Source: JAJISG01 sp964347325 (lineage in GTDB: Archaea > Thermoplasmatota > Thermoplasmata > RBG-16-68-12 > JAJISG01). From it: DNA of 64,000 nt. The stretch lies in the NCBI GenBank assembly GCA_964347325.1, contig CAYFYA010000010.1, forward strand, positions 1-64,000, read 5' to 3'. The position numbers and the translations under genes are program-made. The notes beneath the pieces are model-generated. The model had not been told where the DNA came from, did no database searches, and was given only the letters and a program-made list of their open reading frames with translations. The number at the start of each line of letters is the position of its first letter. Position 1 is the stretch's first letter. Below are positions 25,816 to 34,714 of this stretch, piece after piece.

Positions 25816-26694
25816 TTGCAGCAGCCGCCCGTGCGACCTCGAGGAAGAGGCATCCTCGCAGTCATACGAGTAGTCTCGGTCCTAGCCTCCCTCCTTTTCG
25901 CCTTTCTCATGGGGTCTACCATATTCATGGTCGTCCCGCCCAACCTCGAGATATCGCTTCCCGACACTGAGGGCACGAACTTCGTTTACGACAACGGCGT
26001 GATGCGTATGGACACTTCAATCACCATCAGGAACAACGGCTACTACTTCGGCGGCTTCGCCATCACCCACGACATAACGAACTTCACGGTCTCAGTCCTG
26101 GCACAAGTGGAGGACATCGAGGTCGCCAACACCACCAGCGACCCTGTCGACATCCCAATGGGGAGCTCGAGGCTGGTGCCCGTCTCCATCGCCATCAATC
26201 TGGCCCCCCTCATCTCAACGGGCTACATCGTCTTCGAACCGGCCAACGTGAGCTTCACCATTGGAGGGGGTGCTACGACTACAAGAGGCCTCCTCTCCGC
26301 CGATGCTTCCGTGACCTTGTCGATCCCCATGGAGGAGCCCCTCATCTCCGACTTCAATCTGGACTTCCAGAACAGCACCTTCTCCAACGTCACGGGCGGG
26401 GTGGAGTGGCGCCTTCCCTACACCATAGTAACAGCAGACTTCCTGCCTGGGAACGCCTCGGCGGCCTTCACCATCCTGAACGAGACAGGAGGCTTCGTCG
26501 GGAACGCCACCGAGCTCATCCCCCTGGGCCAATCTGTAGCCAGCAACCTCACCCTCTTCGTCACAGACGAGAGCTTCCTTGAGCTCATGGCAAGACCTCA
26601 GAACCTAACGCTCCAGTTTGAGTTGACCCTCCCAGGTAACCTGACCTTCACCCGACAGATCACCATTCCCTGGGAACCCCCCGGAGGTGGCTAA
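25816..26694 (+). CDS. membrane-anchored extracytoplasmic protein, unknown
   Basis: 292 residues starting with TTG four bases after the purA stop. A single N-terminal membrane anchor (about 15-40) is followed by a beta-rich domain with many N-x-S/T glycosylation sequons and no cysteine, ending in a Pro/Gly tail. No family recognised. It is followed without a gap by a four-helix membrane protein gene, so the two probably form a complex at the cell surface; co-transcription with purA looks incidental. Confidence 0.6.
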   Translation: MQQPPVRPRGRGILAVIRVVSVLASLLFAFLMGSTIFMVVPPNLEISLPDTEGTNFVYDNGVMRMDTSITIRNNGYYFGGFAITHDITNFTVSVLAQVEDIEVANTTSDPVDIPMGSSRLVPVSIAINLAPLISTGYIVFEPANVSFTIGGGATTTRGLLSADASVTLSIPMEEPLISDFNLDFQNSTFSNVTGGVEWRLPYTIVTADFLPGNASAAFTILNETGGFVGNATELIPLGQSVASNLTLFVTDESFLELMARPQNLTLQFELTLPGNLTFTRQITIPWEPPGGG

Positions 26695-27201
26695 GTGATT
26701 CGGAAGTACCACCCCGGGAAGGCCATCGTGTCGGGGGTCCTGACGGCCATCCCCTTCATCCTACTGCCGATCCTGTTTTTGCGGGCCTTCCAGACGCTGC
26801 TCCCTGAGATGATCACCCTGGAGCTTCAGATGGACATGCAAACACTGGAGGGTTATATCATATCCATCGGCGCCGGGGTGGTGGCCATGGCCTTCCTGAC
26901 CGCCTTCTACACCAAGGGTCTTGCGGGCCGGGTGCTCTTCGGTTGTGCTCGCCAGGGGGCTAAGTTCGCCTGGGTCTACTTCTTCTTCAATGCGGGATTC
27001 ATAACCCTACTGGTGACCATCGAACAGGAGGGAGGGGGTTCCATTCCCCTGGAGGCGGTCTCCTTCGCCATCCAGTTCACGCAGCTTCTCTACATCCTCT
27101 ACTTCGCCATCCTGTTGATGGTGATGTACTTCGTCGCAGAGTACCTCGTCTACCGGAGGGTCCTACAGGAGCAGTACTACGTCGAGCCCTCCTTCTACTA
27201 G
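26695..27201 (+). CDS. four-helix membrane protein, unknown
   Basis: 168 residues from a GTG that directly follows the upstream stop. Hydrophobic helices at about 10-30, 50-72, 85-108 and 125-150, short loops, and a C-terminal YRRVLQEQYYVEPSFY tail. No motif recognised. Translationally adjacent to the anchored surface protein gene. The 3' end overlaps the convergent tRNA thiolase gene by 4 bp. Confidence 0.6.
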   Translation: MIRKYHPGKAIVSGVLTAIPFILLPILFLRAFQTLLPEMITLELQMDMQTLEGYIISIGAGVVAMAFLTAFYTKGLAGRVLFGCARQGAKFAWVYFFFNAGFITLLVTIEQEGGGSIPLEAVSFAIQFTQLLYILYFAILLMVMYFVAEYLVYRRVLQEQYYVEPSFY

Positions 27202-28127
27202 CTCGAACGGACTGCGATCGACTCCAACCGCTCCACGAGCTTGCAGGACTGGCAGACCTCGTTGCCCGTGGGCTCTCCGCATCTCTGGCAAGCGGCAACC
27301 ACCGTGGGGGGATGCTGGTCCAGGAGGCTAGGCTTCAGCGAGTCGTAGGTGCTAAGGAAGGCGTGACGCGTCCCTGGGGACCCATCCTCCAGCGCGTACA
27401 AAACCTCGCGGTACCTCGTCCTCAGGGCCCTCTCGGCGTAGGGACAGGTGCCCTCATCGAAGGGGATTCCCTTTAGCAGGGCGTAGAGGTAGACCTCCTT
27501 CTCAGGAATCGTCCTGAGGGGCTGGACCCTGGGCACCAGGCCGGGTTGGACGCTGCCGTGGGGACCCATTCTGGCGAGTCTGCCAAGGTCGGCGCGACCG
27601 AGGTTCATTAGGAAGGACTGCACCGTATCGTCGAGATTCAGGCCGGTGGAGAGGTAGTCGGCGTCTGCCATCTTACCCAGGGCGTTCAGGGCCTTGCGCC
27701 GGAAGACGCCGCAGTAGCTGCACGGGATGGATTGCGGGTCCGTGCTGACGACTTCGTCCATCTCCCAACCGACGAGGTCCTTGTAGGTGATGATGCGGTG
27801 TTCCAGGTCGAGTTCCCGACACATGCTCTTCGCTGAGGCGATGCTAGGAGGCCGGTAGTGCCGGATGCCCTCGTCGACGGTGACCGCCACGATCTCGACA
27901 TCACCTCGCCTTCCAAGAATCGTGTGCATCAAGTATGTCGCCACGCTGCTGTCCTTCCCGCCGGACAGGGCGCAGGCGATCCTCGTCTTCCCGTCGAGGC
28001 TCAGCTGCTGACGAACCTCGCGCTTGACCCTCTTCTCCACAAAGGACTGGAAGTGGGAGGAGCACAAATGCGCCCCGCTGTAGCGGATGGCTGCCACGGC
28101 CTCCACGCCACAGCGGTCACAGTTCAC
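27198..28127 (-). CDS. tRNA 2-thiouridine synthetase, TtuA/Ncs6 family
   Basis: 309 residues from a GTG at 28127. Adenylates and thiolates a uridine in tRNA. N-terminal zinc-binding CDRCG...CSSHF, PP-loop motif CALSGGKDSSVA, the catalytic PCSYCG cysteines, TGLNLDDTVQ, and a C-terminal second zinc site CQRCG...CQSC: the two terminal zinc ribbons are characteristic of TtuA/Ncs6 rather than bacterial TtcA. A TATA element 25 bases upstream sets this start; longer readings to 28379 would run through the promoter. Target base (U54 or anticodon U34) cannot be told. Confidence 0.88.
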   Translation of the reverse strand: MNCDRCGVEAVAAIRYSGAHLCSSHFQSFVEKRVKREVRQQLSLDGKTRIACALSGGKDSSVATYLMHTILGRRGDVEIVAVTVDEGIRHYRPPSIASAKSMCRELDLEHRIITYKDLVGWEMDEVVSTDPQSIPCSYCGVFRRKALNALGKMADADYLSTGLNLDDTVQSFLMNLGRADLGRLARMGPHGSVQPGLVPRVQPLRTIPEKEVYLYALLKGIPFDEGTCPYAERALRTRYREVLYALEDGSPGTRHAFLSTYDSLKPSLLDQHPPTVVAACQRCGEPTGNEVCQSCKLVERLESIAVRSS

Positions 28128-28148
28128 ACCTTGCCATCCCCGCGATTC

Positions 28149-28155
28149 TATTAAA
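28149..28155 (-). promoter_or_regulatory. TATA box of tRNA thiolase gene
   Basis: On the minus strand TTTAATA is centred 25 bases before the GTG at 28127, a leaderless spacing. Confidence 0.55.
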
Positions 28156-28216
28156 GGTAGGCGCGGGCTTCTGGTTGGCCCCCTGTACTCCCCCGAACAT
28201 ACATTCCCTTCACGCG

Positions 28217-28225
28217 TTTTATATA
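28217..28225 (+). promoter_or_regulatory. TATA box of small acidic protein gene
   Basis: TTTTATATA is centred 27 bases before the ATG at 28248, implying a leaderless transcript. Confidence 0.65.
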
Positions 28226-28226
28226 G

Positions 28227-28241
28227 GGCAGCAGAGCTGCC
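28227..28241. promoter_or_regulatory. 15-bp palindrome between TATA box and start codon
   Basis: GGCAGC-AGA-GCTGCC is a perfect 6-bp dyad with a 3-base centre, wedged between the TATA element and the ATG of the next gene. In a leaderless promoter this occupies the melting region, the usual position for a repressor site. Confidence 0.5.
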
Positions 28242-28247
28242 AATCTC

Positions 28248-28538
28248 ATGAAGCCCCTGACGGTCCAGTACGAGAAGCTCAAGAACTACGTGGACTCCTC
28301 CGGGATGTACCGCATGTACGAGGAGGGGGAGGAGGTCACCCTCGTCTTCGAGCCCACCTTCGTCGAAGCCACCTTTCACGGGACAGGGGCTAGAATCTTC
28401 ATCGCTGGCATCCGCCAGGGCGACCTCGTGAACATCCAGCGCTTCGAGATCGAGGATGAGAGTGGTGAGCGTCGGGACCTGGACCTAGAGGCCGCGAGGG
28501 AGTCCCTGGCAGTCTGGCTGGAGACTGTGGAGGACTAG
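28248..28538 (+). CDS. small acidic conserved-looking protein, unknown
   Basis: 96 residues, no membrane segment, many acidic residues. Alternating strands in the middle (EEVTLVFEPTFVEATFHG, ARIFIAGIRQGDLVNI) and a C-terminal helix ESLAVWLETVED suggest a compact alpha/beta fold. No family recognised. It has its own strong TATA box and an operator-like palindrome, which argues that it is a real, regulated gene. Confidence 0.6.
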   Translation: MKPLTVQYEKLKNYVDSSGMYRMYEEGEEVTLVFEPTFVEATFHGTGARIFIAGIRQGDLVNIQRFEIEDESGERRDLDLEAARESLAVWLETVED

Positions 28539-28610
28539 TTCTCTTCATTGCTGATAATCGGAGCGTCAAACCTTTAGAGCCTCCCCGCAAGCAGATGGGT
28601 TTGCGAGGAC

Positions 28611-30350
28611 ATGAGGCAGCCTTCTCCACTGGCAAAGCACGGGCCCTTCGTCACCTTCATGGCGGCCCTAGCGGCTCTGAGCTACTACTTTCACCTCAAC
28701 ATCGACCTGGTCCTGCCCGCGCTTAACTCGGCCAGCATTCTGATGCAGTTGGCCCTAGGGGCCACGATCATCGCCGTCCTGCGCAACGTCGTAGGCATCA
28801 AGGCCTACGGGACCTTCGCCCCTGTCATCATCGCCCTCAGTTTCCTCTACACGGGCCTGCTCCTCGGTTTGCTCCTCTTCGCCATCGTTATGGTCATCAT
28901 GATCCTCACCAGGGCGTCCTTCCAAGGTGAGCAGATCCAGCAGGCCCACCGGGCGGCCATCATGGTCTTCATGGTGGCCCTGACGGCAATCCTGTTCGCC
29001 GCCTTCGCCGCCCAGCTTGGACAACCGGAGATCGCCTTCCTCCTCCTGTTCCCCGTCGTGATAACAGCCTGGTTCGCGGACCGGTTCCTGGAGCACGTCG
29101 ACCGCGTGGGCCTTGGACCGCCGACGAAGTCGATGTTGTGGACAGTCGTCCTGGTTGCGGCTGCCTACCTCGTCATGGTCCAGGAGCCCTTGGTGAACCT
29201 CCTCGTGAGGGAGCCCCTGACGTGGCCCGCCTTTGTGATCGTCCACTGGCTCCTGGGGACGAGGGTCAAGATCCGCGTCTCGGAGAAGATGAGGTTCGGT
29301 TCCCTGAAGAGGCTGGAGGACGTGATGCTTCAGGGGGGAGTCTCGCAGACAATCCTCACTATTAGGCGCAGGAACACCGACTACCTTGACAAGTACAACC
29401 CTGCGGAACTCATGACGGAGCTCAACAAGTCAAAGGCTAAGGCCCTCCTCCTGTCCAGCGGCATCCCGGTCCCCGACAACTACCTACTCGTATCGAAGCG
29501 GGAGGACCTGGCCGAGGCCATAGATGTCGCCATGAGAGCTCCTGGCTTTGTGCTCAAGCCCTCCGAAGGATTCGGTGGCGAGGGCATCATAGTCGTCCAC
29601 CGCCGGGAGGGGGACGTCTTCGTCACCAGCGAGGGAAGGTTGAGGAGCGAGGATCTCATCCAGCACCTCACCAACATCCTCGATGGAGCCTACAACGATG
29701 GACGGCCCGACGAGGCTCTCGTCGAGGCCCTCGTGGAGAACCATCCGGCCCTGAAGCCCATCGCCCCACGGGGAGTGCCCGACGTCCGTGTGATCTGCTT
29801 CCTAGGCTACCCGGTGATGGCGATGCTCCGCCTTCCCACCAGGCGCTCTGGTGGCAAGGCCAACCTGCACATGGGAGCCGTGGGTGCCGGCGTTGAGATC
29901 TCCACTGGCTCCATCAACTTCGCCACCTGGAAGGGGCAGCTGGTGCGGCGCCACCCGGACACGGGGAAGAAGCTCCTGGGATTCCAGGTGCCCTTCTGGG
30001 AGGACATCCTAGAGATAGCCTCCGAGGCACAGAGGATCTCAGGACTGGGCTTCGCGGGGGTGGACATCGTCTTCGACAACCTCAGGGGACCCCTGGTGCT
30101 CGAGGTCAACCGCCGACCTGGTCTGGAGATCCAGAAGGCCAACGGCACGGGGCTGCTCCCACGCTTGGAGGCGCTGAAGAGCCTCGGCGAGGTCCAGGAG
30201 CCCTCCGAGGTTAGGGTCCTAAGGGTCATGGAGATGGACCGACACGACTGGAAGCTACCGGTTCCCTCGGCCCACATCGAGCCGGAGTCTCCGGTGAGCG
30301 AGGAGGTGCCGCTGACCTCCTTGCCGCCCGAGAAGGGGGGTCCGAAGTGA
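28611..30350 (+). CDS. fusion of 7TM domain and sugar-transfer-type ATP-grasp ligase
   Basis: 579 residues. The N-terminal ~225 residues form about seven helices; NVVGIKAYGTFAPVIIALSF matches the 7TM domain that bacteria carry fused to inactive transglutaminases. Residues ~250-545 form an ATP-grasp domain of the alpha-L-glutamate-ligase-like (RimK-related) class: YLDKYNPAEL, ATP-binding FVLKPSEGFGGEGIIVV, VPDVRVICFLG, KANLHMGAVGAGV and metal-binding LVLEVNRRPGLEIQKANG. In proteobacteria the two parts are neighbouring genes; here they are one protein. It overlaps a membrane-anchored subtilase gene (GTGA). Likely ligates an amino acid or small acid to a peptide or envelope polymer; substrate unknown. 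Confidence 0.8.
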   Translation: MRQPSPLAKHGPFVTFMAALAALSYYFHLNIDLVLPALNSASILMQLALGATIIAVLRNVVGIKAYGTFAPVIIALSFLYTGLLLGLLLFAIVMVIMILTRASFQGEQIQQAHRAAIMVFMVALTAILFAAFAAQLGQPEIAFLLLFPVVITAWFADRFLEHVDRVGLGPPTKSMLWTVVLVAAAYLVMVQEPLVNLLVREPLTWPAFVIVHWLLGTRVKIRVSEKMRFGSLKRLEDVMLQGGVSQTILTIRRRNTDYLDKYNPAELMTELNKSKAKALLLSSGIPVPDNYLLVSKREDLAEAIDVAMRAPGFVLKPSEGFGGEGIIVVHRREGDVFVTSEGRLRSEDLIQHLTNILDGAYNDGRPDEALVEALVENHPALKPIAPRGVPDVRVICFLGYPVMAMLRLPTRRSGGKANLHMGAVGAGVEISTGSINFATWKGQLVRRHPDTGKKLLGFQVPFWEDILEIASEAQRISGLGFAGVDIVFDNLRGPLVLEVNRRPGLEIQKANGTGLLPRLEALKSLGEVQEPSEVRVLRVMEMDRHDWKLPVPSAHIEPESPVSEEVPLTSLPPEKGGPK

Positions 30351-31462
30351 GCGAGGAGGAGAAAGCCAGGGAAGTGGTCAGACAGGTGCGGCGGGCTGGC
30401 ATCCGCCAAGTCCTGGTTGTGGCGGGGGCCCTCTTCGCAGCGAGCTGTATCGTCATCTCTCTGGCCGCAGCAGGGGTGATGAGCCTGCCCCTGGAGGGCG
30501 TCCCCATAGAGGGTGATCCCTGGGTCCTCGAGTCCGTCCAGGCAGACCGCCTGCGAGCCAGGGGGTATGACGGTAGTGGTGTCACCGTCTGCCTTGTCGA
30601 CTCTGGAATCGACCTGATACATCCCGACCTGGCTTCGATCCCCCTAGTGGCTTGGAGAGATTTCGTCGAGGGGGAGCCCTATCCCTACGATGACGGTGGT
30701 CACGGCACAGCTATGGCTGGCCTCATCGCCGCCCGCGGAAGGTTGAGTGGCATCGCCCCAGGTGTCTCCCTGATGGTTGTCAAGGCCCTGAGGTCCAACG
30801 GGACCGGCAGTTCGGACACCATCGGCAAGGCCATCAGGTTCTGCTCGGACCCCAACAGGGACGGGAATACCTCCGACGGGGCAGACATCATTAGCCTCTC
30901 CCTGGGCGCTCAGACCACTCCCCTCAGGACCAACTCGGCCGCCCTGGCAGCGGTGGAGGCCGTCGAGGCTGGCATCTTCGTAGTGTCTTCAGCGGGGAAC
31001 GACGGTCGGGAGGACGATGGGGATGTAGGCACTCCGGCCGACGAACCCCTCGTCATCGCCGTCGGCGCCTTGAACCGGAGAATGGAGATCGCGGCCTTCA
31101 GCTCGAAGGGGGAGAACGGCCTCCCTTCAAGTCCCTCCCGTACCGACCCCAACAGGAAACCCGAGTTCGTGGTTCCTGGGGTGGCCCTTCTGACGACGTC
31201 AAGGACCTCCTCCTACACAGTCATGACGGGAACGTCGGTTTCGGCGGCCCTTGTGTCTGGACTCCTGGCCCTCCTGCTGGAGGCCAATCCCGAGTACAGG
31301 AAGGGGAGTGAGGCGACGGTCGAGCAGGTCAAGCGTATGCTCATGGACACGGCCCTACCCCTGGAGGACCAGCAGACGCCTCACGATGACTGGTATGGGT
31401 ATGGCCTTGTGCAGGTCTATCAGGTTTACCTGCGAATGTACTCGACCCAGCCAGCGTCGTGA
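30347..31462 (+). CDS. membrane-anchored subtilisin-like serine protease
   Basis: 371 residues, S8 family. A cytoplasmic basic N-terminus and one helix (about 20-45) anchor it; no propeptide domain of usual length is seen. Catalytic triad: Asp in LVDSGID (about 86), His in GHGTAMAG (about 119), Ser in GTSVSAALVSG (about 295); oxyanion Asn in SSAGNDG. The active site would face outside. Its GTG start overlaps the stop of the 7TM/ATP-grasp gene, so translation is coupled and a common pathway is likely, for example processing of the ligase product. Confidence 0.88.
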   Translation: MSEEEKAREVVRQVRRAGIRQVLVVAGALFAASCIVISLAAAGVMSLPLEGVPIEGDPWVLESVQADRLRARGYDGSGVTVCLVDSGIDLIHPDLASIPLVAWRDFVEGEPYPYDDGGHGTAMAGLIAARGRLSGIAPGVSLMVVKALRSNGTGSSDTIGKAIRFCSDPNRDGNTSDGADIISLSLGAQTTPLRTNSAALAAVEAVEAGIFVVSSAGNDGREDDGDVGTPADEPLVIAVGALNRRMEIAAFSSKGENGLPSSPSRTDPNRKPEFVVPGVALLTTSRTSSYTVMTGTSVSAALVSGLLALLLEANPEYRKGSEATVEQVKRMLMDTALPLEDQQTPHDDWYGYGLVQVYQVYLRMYSTQPAS

Positions 31463-31601
31463 CGTCACTGGGAAGAGTATCATTTCGGGGAAGGATAGAG
31501 CAAGCTTTTTGTAGCCAGCGAGGAGACGGACTCGTGGTGATTACCTGGACATAGTTCAGGTCGCAGTCCTGCTCCTCGGGATTACCCTGGGCTGGCTGCT
31601 G

Positions 31602-31880
31602 ATGTTCGCCGTCCGGCGATACAGGGTCCAATGGGGAGCCTTCGCCAGCTTCATGACCGTCATCCTGGGCATCAGCATGGTCAAGTTCCTCTACGCCCAG
31701 GACCTGCTTCCCTATTACGCCATAGGTCTCTTCGTCGGCTTCTTTGCCAACGTAATCGTGAGGCTGGTGGGGAAGATCGTTGGCGGTCGTGTCGGCGATG
31801 GTCTGCTGGAGATCTCGGCGTACAAGGTGAGGGCAGAGACGGGACCTGCAGAGCTGTCGGAGACTCGTCAGGAATCCTGA
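31602..31880 (+). CDS. small membrane protein, unknown (start uncertain)
   Basis: 92 residues from the ATG at 31602: two hydrophobic segments (VQWGAFASFMTVILGIS and LPYYAIGLFVGFFANVIVRLV) and a polar C-terminus. The frame is open back to 31515 and the extra stretch (VAVLLLGITLGWLLMFAV) would form a third helix, but it contains no ATG, GTG or TTG; a CTG at 31545 is the only near-cognate codon at a reasonable distance from the T-rich promoter-like element near 31505. Either a noncanonical start or the shorter form is used. Confidence 0.55.
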   Translation: MFAVRRYRVQWGAFASFMTVILGISMVKFLYAQDLLPYYAIGLFVGFFANVIVRLVGKIVGGRVGDGLLEISAYKVRAETGPAELSETRQES

Positions 31881-31981
31881 GGGATACCAAAGGCCGACCG
31901 CTCTCTACGTGACTCCGTGCCGAGGGTGCAAAACCTACAGAAAACTAGAAGTGCCAACTCGCTTTAGTCGAATGCTACGAT

Positions 31982-34714
31982 ATGTCATTCTTCCGCTATG
32001 CCCTCCTGGACATAGTCCGAGGTCGTCGGCGGACCTTCTCAGCGATCCTAGGGATCGTCTTGGCCATCACCTTCCTTGCTGGGACCTATATCGCCATCGA
32101 CTCCTCAACGCGGGCCACGCTGGAGGGAATGCTGGCCGGAGTCAACGGCGACTTCACGGTGGGGGCCAATCGTGGGAGCGCCAGTGACCTTCAGCAGATT
32201 CTGCAGGTTTATCCTGGCGTGGTCGACTCTGCGGTCTTCTATCGGGGCTACGTTGGAGATCTGGGGACCGGTGGTGAGATCACTAGGGTCGGAGCTGAAA
32301 CGACCTTCGTCGACCCCGAGAAGCTCCCTCGGATTTGGCGGGATGCGGAGGTTGTGGGCTCCTTGGAGTTGCCGAGAGGCACGGTCGCCCTGACGCAGTC
32401 ACTAGCCAGTTTCCTCGACATCGGAATCGGAGAGAACGTCACTCTGGTGAACTTCGCCTGGGACCCCGTCGATGAGGAGCCGGTCACTTACCAGCTGAAC
32501 CTCACGGTTGAGGCCCTGGTTACGATGTCTAGGCCGTCCGAAGCAGCGCCCTTCGGACCCGTTTTCTGGTACGATGAGTGGGTGGTCCTGATGCATATCC
32601 GGGATGTGGAGTGGATCGGGGAGCAGCTGTCTCTATCCCCCGGCTACGCCAGATTGGCGGCAGAGGTTTGGGTAGATAGGGGCCGCTTCATCAACCCCTA
32701 TGACATAGAGAGTTCGAGGCGCGAGCTGGCGCGGTTCGAGCGGGGTCTTGAACAGGCCCTGGTCTCCTTCAATGCTTCAGTCTCTGACAACGTCTCCTTC
32801 GCTTTGAGCCTCTACGAAACCCAGATCACTAGCCAGCGGGTAATCTACCTGATACTCTCCGCACCCGTTCTGCTCCTGGGCCTCTACCTCGGTGCAGTCG
32901 GCGTGGACCTGGGCCATGCTGAGCGGCGTCGGGAGCTCGCCGTCCTCAAAACCCGGGGCGCGGGGGGAGGCCAGGTCTTGGGCCTGCTGCTCCTGGGGGC
33001 GGTGCTGAGCGGGATCCTGGCCACAGCCATCGGCCTCGTTGCGGGTATTGGCCTGAGCCGTCTCCTCCTCACGGTGGTTAACCCCTTTGCCCTAGAGGTC
33101 GCCCCCGCCTACGACGTGATCGTCCTCTCCGTCGGGACAGTCATCACAGTGGCCGCCTTCAGCGTGGTCTTCATGCTCCTGGCAAGCTACCGCTCAGCCA
33201 AGCGGACGGCAAAGCTGCCTGTGGCGGAGACCCTTCGGTACTACGCTCCCGGAGAGACGAAGATAGATTACAGACCCACAATCGACATCGTCCTGGTGAG
33301 CCTAGGCATCATCGCGCTCGCTGGGACCTGGTTCGTCCGCTTCAACCCGGATAACTTCGTCTCTTTCCTCGTGGGCATCATCTTCACGGTCCTCCTCCCC
33401 TTGGCCCCCGTCTTCCTCATCGTGGGCGCCACGCGCCTCCTAACTCGGAGCACCGGGCGCATCTACGGTTGGGCCGCGCGTCTCTGGAAGCCCATCGCCG
33501 GGGGCCTGCACTCCATCATCAACAAGAACCTCGCCAGGAATCCCCGGCGCTCATCCAACGTGGCTGTCATCATCGCCCTGGGCCTCGCCTTCGGACTCTT
33601 CATCTTCGCCTTCCTGGGTTCGACCGTCGCCAACCAGCAGAGGACAATCAGAGCATCGATTGGCGCCGACATCAACGTTCGAACCGCTCCATTGGACGAC
33701 GCTTCCTTCCTCCAGAACCTGAGCTCAGTGCCCCAGGTATCTGGAATCTCTGTTGTAAGGGTGGTCTACGCGGAGGTCTACGGCAGAGGCGTGCAGACCT
33801 ACGGAGTGGATCCGGACACGCTCTTTGCCGTGACTCAGCCGGAATCCTGGTACTTCGATGGGATGTCCGCCGAAGCTGCAGCCGACGCTATCCGGGGGGA
33901 GGATCAGGTTCTCACATCCAAGGCGATGGCGGACTCGCTCTTCCTGGAGGTCGGGGACAGAATCCCCATCACTCAGGAGTACTACAACGAGACCGCCGGG
34001 AGGCCGGAGGACGTCACCGTCAACGTCACTGTGGCGGGCATCGTTCGTGCCCTTCCGGGCACCGTGGAATACACCTACACCGTCCCGTCTGCTCTATATG
34101 CGAGCCACGAGACCCTAGCGCCCTTCATTGAGAGGGAGGATGGCTTCTTTGGGGAGGGACAAATCCTCGTGGACCTCCAGCCAGGGGCCGACTGGCGGGA
34201 GGCGAAGGGGGTCATCGTGGCTATGGGTGTGAGCTATGTCCAAGTCTACGAGGAAGAGCTGCTCCGCGCCACCTCGGATCCCTTCTACCGCTCCGTCCTC
34301 GGCTTCATCAGCATGGAGGTCGCCTTCATCGTGGCCATCCTGACAGCGGGGCTGGGCCTCATTCTCTTCGCCGCCACCCTGGAGCGTGACGTGGAGTTCG
34401 CAGCTATCCGGGCCCGAGGAGCTAGCGGCTGGCAGGCATCCGGCCTAATAACCGGCGAGGCCTCCTCCATCATGATCGTAGGGTTGGTGATTGGGACGGT
34501 GGTGGGCCTGGTTGTTGCCTACTTCATATTCCAAGTCTTCATCATCTCCTTCGGGCCTCAGGAGCCCCTGGTGCCATTCCTCTTCGCCCTTCCCCTGGAG
34601 GGCGTTCTCTTGGTGGTCATAACACCCATTGCCATGCTCCTAACGGCTCTCCTCATAGCCTGGCGCGTGGCTCGCATGAACGTGGCGAGGGTGCTGAAGC
34701 TCCGAGGTGGTTGA
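31982..34714 (+). CDS. ABC transporter permease with two FtsX/MacB-type domains
   Basis: 910 residues. Starts with RYALLDIVRGRRRTFSAILGI, typical of FtsX-like permeases, then a periplasmic-type domain (about 45-280), three helices (about 285-400), a second copy of the membrane unit opening IINKNLARNPRRSSNVAVI, another extracytoplasmic domain and three final helices. This duplicated layout matches lipoprotein/peptide exporters of the LolCE/MacB group, acting by mechanotransmission rather than a classical channel. The ATPase gene overlaps its last 8 bp. Cargo unknown. Confidence 0.88.
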   Translation: MSFFRYALLDIVRGRRRTFSAILGIVLAITFLAGTYIAIDSSTRATLEGMLAGVNGDFTVGANRGSASDLQQILQVYPGVVDSAVFYRGYVGDLGTGGEITRVGAETTFVDPEKLPRIWRDAEVVGSLELPRGTVALTQSLASFLDIGIGENVTLVNFAWDPVDEEPVTYQLNLTVEALVTMSRPSEAAPFGPVFWYDEWVVLMHIRDVEWIGEQLSLSPGYARLAAEVWVDRGRFINPYDIESSRRELARFERGLEQALVSFNASVSDNVSFALSLYETQITSQRVIYLILSAPVLLLGLYLGAVGVDLGHAERRRELAVLKTRGAGGGQVLGLLLLGAVLSGILATAIGLVAGIGLSRLLLTVVNPFALEVAPAYDVIVLSVGTVITVAAFSVVFMLLASYRSAKRTAKLPVAETLRYYAPGETKIDYRPTIDIVLVSLGIIALAGTWFVRFNPDNFVSFLVGIIFTVLLPLAPVFLIVGATRLLTRSTGRIYGWAARLWKPIAGGLHSIINKNLARNPRRSSNVAVIIALGLAFGLFIFAFLGSTVANQQRTIRASIGADINVRTAPLDDASFLQNLSSVPQVSGISVVRVVYAEVYGRGVQTYGVDPDTLFAVTQPESWYFDGMSAEAAADAIRGEDQVLTSKAMADSLFLEVGDRIPITQEYYNETAGRPEDVTVNVTVAGIVRALPGTVEYTYTVPSALYASHETLAPFIEREDGFFGEGQILVDLQPGADWREAKGVIVAMGVSYVQVYEEELLRATSDPFYRSVLGFISMEVAFIVAILTAGLGLILFAATLERDVEFAAIRARGASGWQASGLITGEASSIMIVGLVIGTVVGLVVAYFIFQVFIISFGPQEPLVPFLFALPLEGVLLVVITPIAMLLTALLIAWRVARMNVARVLKLRGG

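Noticed and set aside
31501..31512. Terminator-like T-run after the subtilase gene
   Set aside because: The CTTTTTG run is short and lies where a promoter for the next gene is expected, so neither reading can be supported alone.
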